Assembly: GCA_963070105.1 (NCBI GenBank)
Contig: OY718803.1
Location: forward strand, 7,173,823 to 7,237,822
Origin: Litomosoides sigmodontis
Lineage: Eukaryota; Nematoda; Chromadorea; Rhabditida; Onchocercidae
Direction: 5' to 3'
DNA: 64,000 bases
Shown here one piece after another: positions 12,301-25,995 of this stretch. Numbering within the stretch: position 1 is the stretch's first letter; the number at the start of each line of letters is the position of its first letter. A program made the position numbers and the translations under genes. The notes below the pieces were generated by a model that worked only from the letters and a program-made list of their open reading frames with translations, made no database searches and had not been told where the DNA came from.

Positions 12301-15300
12301 CGTTTTCGTGCAGAATTTAACATTGAAGAATCCGGTTCGGAAAATGATAAGATCTTAATTACTTCGGTATATTCATTGTGTGTGTGTTCTTCAATGTTAA
12401 TGTTAAATTCTTGGACTTACTTTTCTTCATTGATAATTTTTTGAACATTCTTTTTCAGTTGTTAAATTATTCATGCGCGCAAGAATCCTCGATTGTTCCA
12501 CTTTTGTCGATGAAACCATCGTCAGTTTCGGGATTACCTATAAAAAGAGCTCCATTACACGCATTAATGGACGATAGGACGGCGCTGCATAGATGTACCA
12601 TGTACATTGCAAATGAGTTTATGGACGGAAATGGACGAATTTTTGAAATCTTGGAACAGCTGCTTTTTTGGTATTCGAAAAATTGTTTTTGCATTGTTAT
12701 TACGGATCACTTACGAGAGGTACTTCTACCATCTACCATTTTTGAATGAAAGTTACGGTGAGAAACTGGAGTGTAAAGGATGGTGAAGTTGATAATAAGG
12801 GAGAGAGGAGAATTTTGTGAATATATAGGTATTACGGTTACAATCTTGTTTGAGAGTGCTCAAAGAACCTTAGTGTTTAGTTTAACAGCCTTGTGATCTG
12901 ATCCACTCATTAGGTTTTAATAATTTAGCCTGTTTCACTCTTTTCAGATAAATTTTTCCATGTATCGACATTGCTTAATTTCGCATTGCTACTCGAACAA
13001 TGTGGCAAATTACATTAACAAAACTTTAGAAGACTGATGACAAAACTGATAACTTTTCTTAATATTAGCGTTTCTTCTAATTTTTAATGAAACTAATTTT
13101 GACTTGACTAATTCCCAACCGCTTAACTATGCTTGGGAAACTCTTGTTGAAGATTTTTTTGTCTATTGATAAAATACTACTTTATTTTCGTTCAGGTCAT
13201 TACTGGTTGTTACGCTCGATGGATTAATAATTTTGGTAATAGTGCAATGATTCGTGGTGGTGAATTTCTTGCTATTCACACGATGCTGGCTGAGTTAGGC
13301 GCTGAAAGAGCCATGTTTGTTTGTTACTGCTCACTCTCTTCATCTCTGGAGGAGGAATTACGCATTCGAATACTTTGGTCAATTGCAGTAAATGGTACAA
13401 ACATTTTCCCTTCTCAGGTAAAAGATTTAAACTATTTGTAGAGGAACTAAGAAATTAATTTATGTTACTCAAATTATATTTTCTTCTGCTGAAATCCGTT
13501 GTCCATTCGTAATCCTCAACAATTTTCAGGTTTGTAAAAATTATCTGTGGATGTTATTGGTCACGTTAAAGTCTGGATATAATTCTGAAGCCAATTACCA
13601 GTCACTGATTAGTGGCCATGAATTAATCAACTTGGAAACAGTCCAGAATCTGATTGCTCAGATGGAACGTCGAGATAACCTTGAAGCCATTCAACGATTA
13701 TTCGATAATCGTCAGTTTGATAAGGTAATTTATATATTGTTTATGAAAAAGAAGTTTGTTGTGGAAATTTGGTAAATCTTTTCAAAAAAAGGCAATTTGG
13801 GATAAATATTGTATGTGAAAAGTGATCGCTTTTATTTTTTGTATGCTATGAAACTAAAAGCACGGTTTTTTTATGGATGGTCAATTGTTTAGGTGGTTGA
13901 TATTATCATCGACAACTTCAATTGGAAAGACGTTGATCGAAGTTCTCTGCTTTCAACAGCAATAATTCTAATTGATTCATACCTTGAAATAAACAATATG
14001 GATGGTGCATCTGAATGGATAAGCAGGTATGTTTCTGTAAGACATGCCAGAGGTTTAAATATGATTTCGCTATGAATTATTTGAAAATTGCAGGCTGCTG
14101 GATTTCACCGGAGGACTTGCTGGAACTGAAGAAGTGGTCGCAAGATTGAAACGACTTTCAATAGAAAATATCTGCTTAGAAAATATTTCTAATCTAGTGC
14201 ATTGTATTGTTCATCTTCTCGTTCTTGACGGATATGAATCAGTATGTATTCAATTATTTATGAATTCACCTCCAATGGTAAGAAGGCATATCTGACTATT
14301 TTAAATTTGATAGCAAACCTTTTCAGGACACTGCTATTTGGCTTATACTGTACCGTTGCGCTTACCGTCTTGAAGGAAATCATACGGTGAAAACACTATC
14401 CGCGTTATATGACAGTGGCTGTCAAATGCTCACTTCTGCATCAAATATCCTAGTTACAGCGCATGAAGCAATAGCAAAGCACAACAAATGCTTCGTTGAT
14501 GATGTATTCCTTTCTCTGAATTCCTATTTAGCTATAATTTTGAAGATTGGGCATTTCAGTGGTAGCGACTTGTAAATTTCCCTTCTTTCAGATTGCTTCA
14601 TATAGATTATAGTTGTTCATTATAAATATGATCATAACGGCTACTTTCAGGCATGCAACATTTTAAAATACTGAAATTCTGAAATCGAAGCTTTAAAAGA
14701 TTTGCTATTCTTTAGGTGATTCATATTTCCGACGTCTGTATACTTTACATAAAAAAAGGATTGTGTTGTATTTTCAGCACAGTTTCCCATTATTTATTTT
14801 GAACGAATTTTCAAAAATTCGGGCACATCCTTCAATTGCTGAAATTCTTTCAACACGAGACTGCATGGAACAAAGTCGTGCTTTCACAGATGAAGTGCAT
14901 CAGTGTTTGTTTTGTTTATACGGGTAAATTATAGTGCTTGGCTGTAGTGCAAGACTGTTTTGAAGCTAGATTTCAAATTAACTCAAAATTTTTTGAGCAT
15001 ATCTTAGATATCTATTGTTTAGGTGTCCATCAAGACGTAAAAGACAGTTGGAAGAACATGGTGGCACCCATAATCATGAACCAAGTTTGAAAGATATTGA
15101 AAACGTGTTGTCATTACTATTACCTGACAAAATACCTCCGTATGATGGCACTTGTTCTTTTGATCTCATTGAGTTTGTGCAAAAGAAAGCGTCTTCATTT
15201 GTGGAACCTACAGAGAATGAAAAAGAAAAGGTAGCGAACATGTTTAAAAGACTTCGATAGTGTGTATAAAGTTATATTTTGCTGTACATTTTTTCTCCTG

Positions 15301-18300
15301 GCGGAGCTACAGGAAAATGCAGGTAGATGGAAAGTAAAGAAAGGGGAACTGTGTATTATCATTCTGAGAAATAAAAATTACAGTTGAAAATTTTGCTGGA
15401 AATTAAAATTGTTTAAAAAAGGAAACGAAAAACCTAAAAAGATTTTAAGAAATATCAAAGTTATAGCGATTTTTGTTAAGAGATTTTTCTGTGTCACAAT
15501 GTTGCATTTGTAAATTTATCGGTTTTCATAATTTTGTAGCTGTTCGAATTGGATCGTTTTATTGCGCTAACGGAAGTTCGCGCAGATTGGCCACGATGTG
15601 CGGAAAGTTCTCAGCTTCGATCGGGTGTTTTTTATCAACTGGCACTACATTCATATCGCAATCACAAAGCAGATGATGCTGTTTATTATGCTAAGTTGTT
15701 CCTTGTTTGTGCTTCTACTACACTACCCAAGGAAGTGTTTTTTTGGGATTGGACGGTTCTAGCTATCGCGGCTACCTCAGTTTTCTTCACGGCAAGTTTT
15801 CTTCTACTCCAATGATCAAGAAGACAACAGTGACAAAACTTTGTGGTACTATGTTCCGCGTAATTTAATTCGTGCTTTTGTTTGGCATTTGGGTTAGTTG
15901 ATGTGCAATTGATATAAGACATGAACTCTGCTTTTATTTTCCTTCTCTAGAAGGTAGGCTTGACCGTATGCATTGATTTTATAATTCACTTAGTCATTGA
16001 TTTTCGTTATTTTGAGGTCGATGAAGATGAAATGTCCCTACACTTTGACTGTAGCGTCTTTTCTTTTCGAATGGCTCTTTTTTTTGATCCATTTGATCGA
16101 TATGTTATATTCAATTTTGGTAGCGCTTTGTATCAAATCAACTCTCGGATACGGCGATACAGAGACAAGGTTTGTGGAACATGATATAAAAGTCCTGATG
16201 TTCCCGGACATTCTCATAAAATAGAAAATTTAGCTTCCTGTGGATGATATTCGGCATCGGTGGGCGCAGCGTCGGATCAAGGGTCTTCTGGAAGAAAGTC
16301 GATATCAGTTTCAGATCTGCATATCACGTTTGCCAAACGGTGATGTAGACAAATGGCGATGTCACTACTTCTTGGCAAAAATTGCAGAAAAATGTGGAGA
16401 CGCTCTTGAAGATGTAATTTTTCTGAATTTAAGTTATATTGAATTTTTTTGAGTCTAAATCAGATCAAACTTTTGAATTCGCTTTTTGATCCAACAGTCA
16501 AAAGCAAACGAACAAGATTTAAACGGATTATTAAGGTATTTCATCATTATCGTCAGTCAGCTCTTCAATTGGAAGCTGCAGGAGTTCAGTATCCAAGCAG
16601 AATTAATACCAAGAGGCAGGAGCATGTTGAGGCAATCGAGGTGGACAGTTTGTTAATTCTGACAAGAGGAAAAAAGGCACTTGAACCTTTGTTTACTTCT
16701 GATCATATGAGAATGCAGCAAAGACTGATTCAGTGGTTTTTGATGAGGTGCCATATTGTTTTAGATCCATTATCGTGCTTATGCCTCTTTGCAAAAGTAC
16801 TTACTGGAGAGGGAAGTAAACTGGAATCGAGAGGACTTGATGTTAATGCATGCCTTTGCTTTGTGCTTCCGGTTAGCTGTTGCCAACTTTTATTCAACTT
16901 TTAGCTTTCAGTCCTAGATTTCAAAAAGCTTGAAAACTTTTTGCTGGTGCATTGCCAATTTCAAATTCGAAAATATTTTAAACTGTGTTTATAACTATTG
17001 TTTGCTTATTTAAAAGACTCAAACAACTTCCAAAAAGGCGTCCATACTTTTTTATGTACAAAATGCCAATGTTAATTTCAGAAATCACGGTGTTTGTAAA
17101 CAAAAGGGTAGTGACGAATTTTCACATTGTCCACAAGTAAAAGCAGCCGTCAGCAGTCTCATATATAAGTGTGCGGAATCTCCTGATACTGTCCAAGGAG
17201 TGCTCGAAGATTTGATAGAGCGGGTTGTGCTCAAGCTAGAAATTCTGCATCTCTGCGAAGAAGCATTCAACATTTGCATCCTTAGGTTTACAATGGCTAT
17301 TTTTACTTTACTCACTGTTATTCAATTTTATTCGTTTTCTGTCCTTGGATACTGCCAGCAACCGACCTTCGTCGTTTCAGAAATCGTGCGAACTTACAAA
17401 ATATTAATTAGACAGCGAAACTTACAAAATATTAATTAATTCTATTTCAGATTCCCACACTTTAAATCACATTACCGACTGTCGCAGTTAGCTTTATACA
17501 AAGGAAGTATTCAGGAAGCATCGAATTATTTATTTGGTCGTCTTCTGACTAGAAAAAGGACGAACTTCAACCCAGATAATATATTTGAGGTCGTTTCCTC
17601 TTCCCTATCATATACTCTTTACCAAAGTAAATGATTCGTAAAAGACCTGATCGTTCATGGTTTATAGAATGTGATAACAATTTCCTGTGAAGATATTGAC
17701 CGAGGAGATGCACTTCAATATCATCTTGCTCGTATAGCCGCATTAGCAATATATGTATCCGCACTGCTAGACGATTTCGAGACTCTAGCTACTTTGATTC
17801 ATACACTCTGTACACTGGATTTCTGCAACAACACGTAAGTGGCACACCATTACAAAATTTTTCTTGAAATTGAAGCAAAGCAATCTTCAACTAGATTTTA
17901 GTAACTTCATATCTTGCTCAGCCTTTGTTCCTAATTTATAAAGCACGGTGAAGTAAAAAACGGAATAGATTCATCTGCCAATTTTTCTTCTTTGTCGTTG
18001 GGGCCGTGACCTAGCTTCGTAAACAAAACGTTGCTTTGTTGAACTTACAAATGAAGAAATGTTCTTTTTCTTTCCAGTGATTACTTGTTAAAACGAGACC
18101 TGACAATGCTTTATCGTAGTGGTTTGACAAGATTTTTTGAGTGCATACAGCGGAAGGTGAAGAACAATGCAGTGGAAAGTCAGCTTCTCTGTTCAGTCTA
18201 TGATCTGTATCAGTATGCGGAAAGGTAAAGTAGTCACTGAAGCTTTATGTAGTACTCAAATGAAAAATAGAGGTACTTCGAAAATAGTATAATAATTACG

Positions 18301-18636
18301 CTAACACCTAATTTTAGGAATAATGTACAACGTCTGTGCGAACGTGTTCGACCGGTGATTGTTTCGGCTACCAAAAAATTTGCTAGTTACGATGAGAAGA
18401 CTGAACCAATAGTGTTTTGCAAGGTAAGAGAATGTTAAAATGTTGTGTCAAGTCCAGTGAGAAAGAGATCAAAAGCGAAAAATTTTGTTTGAATATTAAA
18501 AGCACACTTCTTTCAGCAACTCTATATCGCTTCAAAGAAGAAGTTGGGCAAACGAAAACTAGGTAGCAGCTCAGTTGTACAAGCAAAATCATTCCGGCTT
18601 TTCTCCAACTCAAATCCAACTCTTGCCTTCACATAG
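9385..18636 (+). CDS. CABIN1: CABIN1-type protein, HIRA histone-chaperone complex subunit
   Basis: Large scaffold of the HIRA complex, which deposits histone H3.3; in mammals it also binds calcineurin and MEF2. The first exon (9385 to about 9606) encodes a very acidic Asp/Glu/Ser-rich segment. A TPR-like region follows (ADYTKALNFIVDGRKQKAL near 9680, YPNDEYLWKYVGEESLKVRD near 10510). A basic patch near 12255 reads PLRKRKRSDSSLDWRRRS. The diagnostic segment is in the exon starting near 15023: CPSRRKRQLEEHGG, then LLLPDKIPPYDG, aligning with a stretch I recall from human CABIN1. Next come YQLALHSYRNHKADDAVYYA (about 15630) and FFWDWTVLAIAATSV. The last exon, from about 18517, ends KKLGKRKLGSSS to the TAG at 18634. 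I count at least 20 exons; borders are approximate and a split into two genes is not fully excluded. Confidence 0.82.
10400..10542 (+). repeat. Intronic copy of a CABIN1 exon start
   Basis: A 25-base sequence at 10400-10424 is repeated identically at 10518-10542. The second copy lies in the exon that encodes NDEYLWKYV; the first sits in the preceding intron. The period is 118 bases. Confidence 0.95.
12313..12410. repeat. Inverted copy of an exon segment in the next intron
   Basis: The exonic stretch around 12312-12330 of CABIN1 recurs in reverse complement at 12387-12410. The intronic copy is interrupted by an extra six-base TGTTAA unit. A transcript could fold this exon-intron pair into a hairpin. 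Confidence 0.85.
17392..17438 (+). repeat. Short tandem duplication in a CABIN1 intron
   Basis: A 19-base AT-rich unit at 17392-17410 recurs unchanged at 17420-17438, giving a 28-base period, just before the acceptor near 17450. Confidence 0.9.
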
Positions 18637-18948
18637 CATCCTCTCAGATTATTCTTTAGAAAAAATGTGTTGACAGTATGTAAATAAAATAATTTTGAGT
18701 TACACCGGGAATTCAGCAGAATTAATATAAGATAACGGTCTTCAGTAGTGGCTCTGCTCTGACTTCTCAAGCTATTAACCATATTGAAAAAATTAAATAA
18801 TGGAGAGGAGGAATATTGCTTTCTTGAGGTAGAATATAAATATGAAATTATTAAGGGAAAATCTACTGTCAGGTCTGCTTTTTTTTTGCATAAAATATGT
18901 TACCATGCACAACGAAATACTAAATACGTTATACGAACTCTATACAAA
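18637..18948. other. Convergent intergenic region CABIN1 / RTF2
   Basis: About 310 AT-rich bases between the stop codons of two convergent genes. It must hold both 3' ends. I see no coding signal or RNA gene. Confidence 0.6.
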
Positions 18949-20594
18949 TCAATAAAAGAGCGGATTATGCGTTATCCAGTGTGGTTCTGGCTTATGCTTC
19001 GCTTCTTCACATGTTGTAAAGAGTGACTTGTATGCAGCAGATGCATTTGAATTCTGAATCGAACTGATTTTATCTGCCTTCCGTTTTTGTGCTTTTCCGA
19101 GCAGCCCTTTAAAATCGGCAGACATTGTCATCTCTCTTTCATGTTCTCGTACTACCTTTTTTTGAGTGGACCCAGTTTCCTCCACATTACATGTCGTACT
19201 CGACTTTTTCTCTGCCAGTCCTAAAATGCATTTCCATAGAAAACAGGCTGCAGTAATTTAATTACGGTAGATAATAAGCAAAAGATAAACGTCTAAAGGC
19301 AAAACAAAAAAATATACTAAGGAATGACTTCAAATTTAGTCAATCTCGGAATAGCAGTCTGCGAGAGACATACATTCTGATCTGTGACTGCTGAAATTAT
19401 ATGTCGAGAAATACAAACAACCATAACTCGAATTTTTAGAATTTAGTCGCTTATACACAGGTTTTAGGTGGACTGACTTGATGCCTTGCTTAATTTTCGT
19501 TTTAGTCGCTCTTCTTCCGACTTCCTATAGATTTCAAGGACATCTTGTGGGGGATTAAGCATAATAAGGTCGTCTTTGCTGAATGGACCTCCACAACCAT
19601 GGCACACATCAGGCTTCACTTCTTCAATTGCTTTTTCCGAAATGACACATCCGCATCGCCAGTTAACGGTAAACCTGAAGTACTGGTTTCTACATAAAAA
19701 ATTAAAAAATGAATTTTTATCATATTCGCTTGTTGAAGAACACTGCAAAAATCTCACAAAAAAGTAGGAATTATAAAGAAAGAATAGAAGCTAAAGCTGC
19801 ACTTATGATTATGAATGTATAAAACAGCCACAAAAGTGAACTCATAAGAATTCCAAGACATTTCATGAAACATTTGAAACCATCGTTTATCAGTTTTTTA
19901 TTCCCTCATTCCGATAAAAGAGAATGTGTCAACATACGGATGATTGCCATTCATTGAAATCCCAGTAACTGGACAACAAAACGGCGCAATATTGTGATCT
20001 TTGTATATATCTCCTTTGTCAGCGCCACTCTCACTATATTCTTTATTATCGGTTAGCTTCAATTCCTTAATATCCTTCAATCCTTTGATATGCTTTGCCA
20101 CTTCACACTCAGCAATTTTCTTCGATAAAATGGCATTGAGAACTTCTTCTTTATTGTATAAGCTGCAAGTAATTATTCAAAGACGGTAGTGAGACGTCAA
20201 AACTACTAGGTCACATCCCTACTCATCCATAACCGAAAGGAAAATAATTTCACTGCTACACGAACCTTCACCACAAACATTTATGAAAACCAATCATGCT
20301 GCTGAACTGAGTGAAAGGAATACTAAAGGACTGTGAATGCCTTCCCATAAAAAAATACCAGTGAAAAAACAGCACAAACAACACGAAACACCTGAACAAT
20401 TTTATCAACCAAAATAAACGTGTCACGTACTTGCCCAATCTACACGCTACAATCGGTCTCTTCAACGGCTCCTGGCTTAGTCGACACAGACGCCATCGTG
20501 TTGCATTTGCTACATTTCTGTCCAGTTTTTCCTTCTTCTTTTTCTTCTTTACAAGCTCGCAACGCTTTGGAATTGTACCGCCATCGGCTCCCAT
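18949..20594 (-). CDS. rtf2: RTF2, replication termination factor 2 family
   Basis: RTF2 proteins carry a RING-like C2HC2 fold and act at stalled or terminating replication forks. Four minus-strand exons: 20594 to about 20431, about 20166-19909, about 19690-19480, and about 19220-18949. The start MGADGGTIPKRCELVK matches the conserved N-terminus MGCDGGTIPKRHELVK; the ATG lies eight bases after a TTCAG acceptor at 20604-20603, suggesting trans-splicing. Further conserved parts are CRLSQEPLKRPIVACRLGK joined to LYNKEEVLNAIL, APFCCPVTGISMNGNHP, then WRCGCVISEKAIEE and CHGCGGPFSKDDLIMLNP, which carry the metal-binding cysteines. The end YKSLFTTCEEAKH and HWITHNPLFY is the family's conserved C-terminus. 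A run of six lysines follows the N-terminal motif. Confidence 0.93.
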
Positions 20595-21009
20595 TACACT
20601 TCCTGAATCCGCTACCTTATATGTACTCCATACATAGTCTACATACTCATATTTTGCAAAATACTCAAAGTCAGAGCGTACCTGATCCTGAATCCCGTGA
20701 GTAAGCCAACTGCGACACCCCTCACGTTTCATTTTAACGTGTCCGATATGCAAACCCTTTTTCCCGCACTGCAAACATAGCTATCTTCTCGGGACACATT
20801 TTCTACGGAAAGTACCATATAACAGTTTTGCTATTATCAGAAATGATTTCAGTTGTTTGTGGACGAAAAGTCTGGAAGTTTGTATGACGACCACTTGCTA
20901 GTACTTCAAGGACATTATTCGCACTAGTTGTCTACTGCTTTGCTCACATGCACATTGTGCGATTATAAATTTTTAATTTTTCTGCAAGTCCTTCATTACA
21001 GATAGAGCA
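20595..21009. other. Divergent promoter region RTF2 / mrpl-43
   Basis: About 415 bases between two divergent start codons. Candidate spliced-leader acceptors lie at 20604-20603 (minus strand, for RTF2) and at 21000-21001 (plus strand, for mrpl-43, eight bases before its ATG). No TATA-like element is clear. Confidence 0.45.
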
Positions 21010-22222
21010 ATGCCATCGAAGCCACGTGTAGATAGGATTAAGATATGTTATACGGCAGCAATGCAATTAAACTATGGGTGGCGTGTGAGCGGCTATCCCA
21101 GTACACCATTCAATAACGGTACAACGAAATATATACCGCAGCTGCATCGGGTTACTGTTCGATTTTGCCGGAAGAATGAATGTAGCTCAGGAGTAAGGCA
21201 CTTCATCAGCAGTGGATTGTTGTCACAGTTTGCATCAGAGAACCCTTCGGTAGTCGTTTATGTACAGCCTATCAGGTTTGTCGATTATCAGAGAGATGCT
21301 TATCTATAATGTGTAGATGTGTTGTTTACTCATTCCTCATATTTAAGTAACATGACGAAACGCACATCACGAAATTATAGCTAATGATAGTATCAAGTTT
21401 AAGCTGTTGTATAATTAGAATAATTGTGATGTGATTGATTATATTATTTTTTCAATAGAAGCATCCAGTTTGAAAGTTATTGTTTAACTAGAAAACCTAC
21501 ACTATCGACTCTACTGATCACCTCATCCGTCTGAGTGCCTGTTTTAGATCAGATGTCCTTATGACAACTTTTTGCGCGAAGCCCAGCAATTAAGTGTAGC
21601 ATTTGCAATCACGCTACTATACTCAAACATTTCCACAGTTTTGACTAGAGGAGAATAATAAATATCATAAAAGCTCTAACAAACCTTCGTTTTTATAGGC
21701 TTGCTCTTCATTGACCATGCAAATAAGAATGGTTTTGCAAATTTTATCCGCTTTCACAACATGTGCTTTGATACACTCTCAGCTATTATCTCATCCGTAC
21801 AGTTGAAAATAGGGCCCTGCACGGCTTTAAATTTATTTACAGTGAAGAAACAAATGTGATTCTATATGGTCCCTGCATATTGAGCCATTTGTTTCAGGCA
21901 GAATATTCCGGTTGTAAGAGCGGAATACGGAAATGGACATATTATTCAAATTGTTTTGAAGAATTTCGATGCAGAACAGGTGGGGAGACATTTCAATCTA
22001 TTACGAACTCGAAGTGGTCTTCCGGTAGTTGATCTAGTTTCCCGACAGTCTGCGCAAGTTGCTTCCGTGCAGGGGATGTGGAATCCAACGCTCAATATCA
22101 GTTCCGAACTGAATATTTCCGAATTACCGGAAAAGAAATTTTCGCGCCATCGTGCTGCCGAGCTGTCAGCTACAGAATACGTATCATCGCTAGTTGATGA
22201 AAACGTTAGTGATTCACACTAA
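21010..22222 (+). CDS. mrpl-43: Mitochondrial large ribosomal subunit protein L43 (mL43)
   Basis: Component of the mitochondrial 39S ribosomal subunit, with a thioredoxin-like L51/S25/CI-B8 fold. Two exons, 21010-21275 and 21898-22222, joined in phase 2 across a 622-base intron, give 196 residues. Visible family features are the start region GWRVSGYPSTPFNNG, then YIPQLHRVTVRFCRKNECS, GVRHFISSGLLSQFA and NPSVVVYVQPIR. After the junction come QNIPVVRAEYGNGHIIQ, EQVGRHFNLLRTRSGLPV and VQGMWNPTLN, which matches the conserved QG.W.P segment of mL43. The C-terminal tail of about 50 residues is polar and less conserved. The ATG follows a TTACAG acceptor by eight bases. Confidence 0.9.
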
Positions 22223-22761
<539 letters not shown>

Positions 22762-22768
22762 CGCCCAT

Positions 22769-25570
22769 TTATTGCCGTTGACCATACTGTTCCCACTGTT
22801 CTGTGCTCCATAACTGTCTCCTGGTACCAGGTGCAGCACTGTCGGACCCAAAACTGGTGGTGGACGACCATTCGTTACCTGGAGATGGGTCAAATTCAGA
22901 TGGTGCTGCTGGAAACCCCTAAAATCACATAATCAACAAGATTAATAGTGAGAATAATTAACAGTGGGTATTTTCAGCTAACTGCCATTACTTTTTAACC
23001 ATTATTATTAAAAAAAAACACTGTTCAACCTTATAAACATAACAATCCTAAAAAAAAAGTCGTGAAAAATAATTAGAGACTCGCAATCCATTTTCAGTCA
23101 CGTATCAAATTACCTGGGAACCGACTTGCCAGCTTTCATTGTCATTCGGAATTATTATATGTGTAGCAACAACATATTCGAACTGCTCTGAATATGGATT
23201 TAAAAATCTACGGGCGACAACTGTGCATGGAATGAAATCTGTTTGCGTCCTTAATCGAACTGATATTTGTGTATCTTGGTCCTGAAAAATCACTGTCAAG
23301 ACTAAAGTAGAGTGATTCAAGGAAATCGTGTGTACTGGTTTCTGAAACAATCAAAGTAGCGGCCGCCAGTATGACAACTGATAAAGTGTAACAAAGGAAA
23401 ATATTTTTACCTGTTGGAATGTGTTCAAAAAAAGCAATTTTTCAATCTGAGCTATAGATTTCTAAATTCTCATACCAAAGACCTTAGAGCGTCCTTTAAG
23501 TGATCTGCTCTTTTAATGAGTAAAAAAATTAAAAACATGAGAACAAAAAGTAAAAACGTTAGGCACTGTTAGTTACTCGGATAATGCGCATGAAGGTTTC
23601 GTGCACAGTTTGTTCGTCTGCAGGATGCACAATCTGCCACCAGTAACAGCCTAATATTTGTTCCGGGGCCACAGACAACAGAATTGCTGCTCTCTGTTCC
23701 ACAAATGTTATCTAGAAAGACCATACAATAAAGGACGTAAGACAAAACAATGAAATTCCTGAACAAAACATAAAAATGGCTAGCTTCACCTTCCCATCCT
23801 CTGCAAGCCTTACTGAAAACCTCGATGTGGAATTTTGTTCGCTACTAACTGGCATGCTGGCGACTTGCAATCGTGCAATAGCAACAAGGCAGCTCGATGG
23901 AGCTGAATCAAGTCCAAGACCACTCGGTGGTGAATTCTTGATGTAGCCAGTGCAGTGTACTACCACATAATTCTGTCCATTATGTGTAAAAATGGGCCGT
24001 CGATTGCAAAGACGATGAAGAGGTTCCAATGGTCCCAATTTCATTCTAGGTAAAACACATGCAACACATAAATCGCCAAGTATTGTTCATCAAATATAAA
24101 ACCAAACAACCATGAAATTTGATATCAAGCATATTAATTTCCTTGTATAAACCACTCGCGGAACTTCAGTTGTCAACAAGCTTAAGGTGAAGAAAATAAC
24201 AACTGTACCTGCAAATGAAACCACGGCGGCAACTCATATGAACACGAATGGAACCCTGATCTTTTTTAACAGTACCAGTCTTTAAATCTAGAACTCGATT
24301 CAGGCTTGCTTCACTTCCGCACAACTGATCCCTCACTTTTTCCATATCATCGGGATGTACGAGCTCATAGATACTGTGATGCAGCCAATCATCCTTAATG
24401 TCCACAGTTTCAACACGTATTAAGGAAGTCAAAAAACAGAAAAAAAGAAGCGCGTTTTTAATATCCGACAACAAAACTGAAATGTTACCAACAGCTATCA
24501 GCAAAACCATCTAACAATTACATCCTGCAGTGGATTTCACACCATTATTAACCGTAGCAAAAAATCCTAATATTATGAAATAGAGAGTCGCCGAAAATAT
24601 TAATGTCCATCAATCTGTATCCGTATCGTACTGACAAATAAACTGATGGCCACTGCATCTCAATGCGAGATAAACTATTATCTGAGAATAATACTTGGTG
24701 TTGGATAATTATGAGTACCTAAAAATTTGAGTTTTAAAAAAATTGGTGTAATGAAAACCTGCCGCATATTAAGAACAGGAACAATTGAGTCAGCCACATA
24801 AAGAATTCTTCCTGTGTCACAACAAACTACAAATAAGAAACCATTTGCTGCTTCCAAGATTAAATGTTTCAACTCCTGATCTGTCAAAAAAGATGGCTTA
24901 TAAGAGGCTTCATTTTGTGAACCACCACGAATCGCCTGAAGTAGATGGCCTTCACTTATTTTTGCACGAACCGAAAGCAAGAAATATGAAAAATACTCGA
25001 AGCGGTTACAATAAAATTCTACCTCAAATAATTTAACATAATTTAATCTACGAAAACTGTGAGTCAGTAATATTATTTACGGTCGAATGGAAAACTAAAC
25101 AACCTTCATATGGGAGACAGCCATCCGTAAAATAGTTAGCTTATCCGGTTTACGACCAAGAGCAGCGCATTGAGGTACCATTTCAGCAAGTTCGTTAATG
25201 TATTGCGTCATTTTGTTTCGCCTCCGTCGCTCAATTTCGCTGTGGTTCTCACGTGCAAATCGCTCTTTGCTGTCCGATCCAGGATCTTCAACCCCACCTA
25301 TTCTAAGTCCCATTCCATCCATCCGCGCGTATTTCGATACCGATCCATTTAATCCTCCAACATCCGTCCTATCAATTATATAAACCGTAGATTAACTGAA
25401 GCCTCAGCGCACTCGTCTAATTCACTAAAATTAAAATAAACAGCAAAAAGTGAAATATCACTGTACTATTTGGTAAGGATTACTGACATATTTTGTGACC
25501 AAACATCTAAAGACTGTGCAAGGACTGGTCCCGGGACTGGTATCGTTCCCTGACCGTTCCCACTCGACAT
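22769..25570 (-). CDS. aha-1: AHA-1 / ARNT, bHLH-PAS transcription factor
   Basis: Common dimerisation partner of bHLH-PAS factors (HIF-1, AHR-1, CKY-1 in worms). Exons on the minus strand: 25570 to about 25500, 25368-25104, 24935-24759, 24393-24209, 24045-23790, 23711-23577, 23281-23114 and 22918-22769. The basic region and HLH read [20 protein letters not shown] and [20 protein letters not shown], with the DNA-contacting His, Glu and Arg residues in place. PAS-A follows ([69 protein letters not shown]). PAS-B has [20 protein letters not shown] and [17 protein letters not shown]. The tail is short and Gln/Ser-rich, ending EQYGQRQ. The first intron's donor and the 23577/23281 junction are not certain. 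The stop codon overlaps an AATAAA. Confidence 0.95.
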
Positions 25571-25995
25571 CTTATGTCATTTAGCTCCGAACAAATTCTG
25601 CAACACAATTAATCACTGGCGAGTTTCATGTAATGAATGATTTCATTCCAATAGTTACAATTGCCGATTTAAATAAATAAAGAAACATCTCCAGGCACTT
25701 CAATGTCCGAAGTGAGGACAGAAAATTCTCAGTGCAGTGAACTAAAAACTGAACGATCAATCGTAAGTAGTGCAAAAAGCACGGTTCGAACATGTGTTGC
25801 CGGAGAGGAATGCTAAAAGAGAGATGGGAAGTGGCATCTTGCCCATCTCTTCTTCCAGACATACTCGGTACATACGCTGGACGCTTGATGCTACGGGCGC
25901 GTGATGACGTAACGGAGAAGTGGAGGTCACTGAGATTAATAATGTGCTCCTTAACCTCAAAAATCATTCAATTCTCACGTTTATTGGGAAAAAGT

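Noticed and set aside
20268..20774. A 168-residue frame taken as one exon
   Set aside because: Only the part starting at the ATG at 20594 matches RTF2, and it ends at the donor near 20430; the rest reads into 5' flank and intron.
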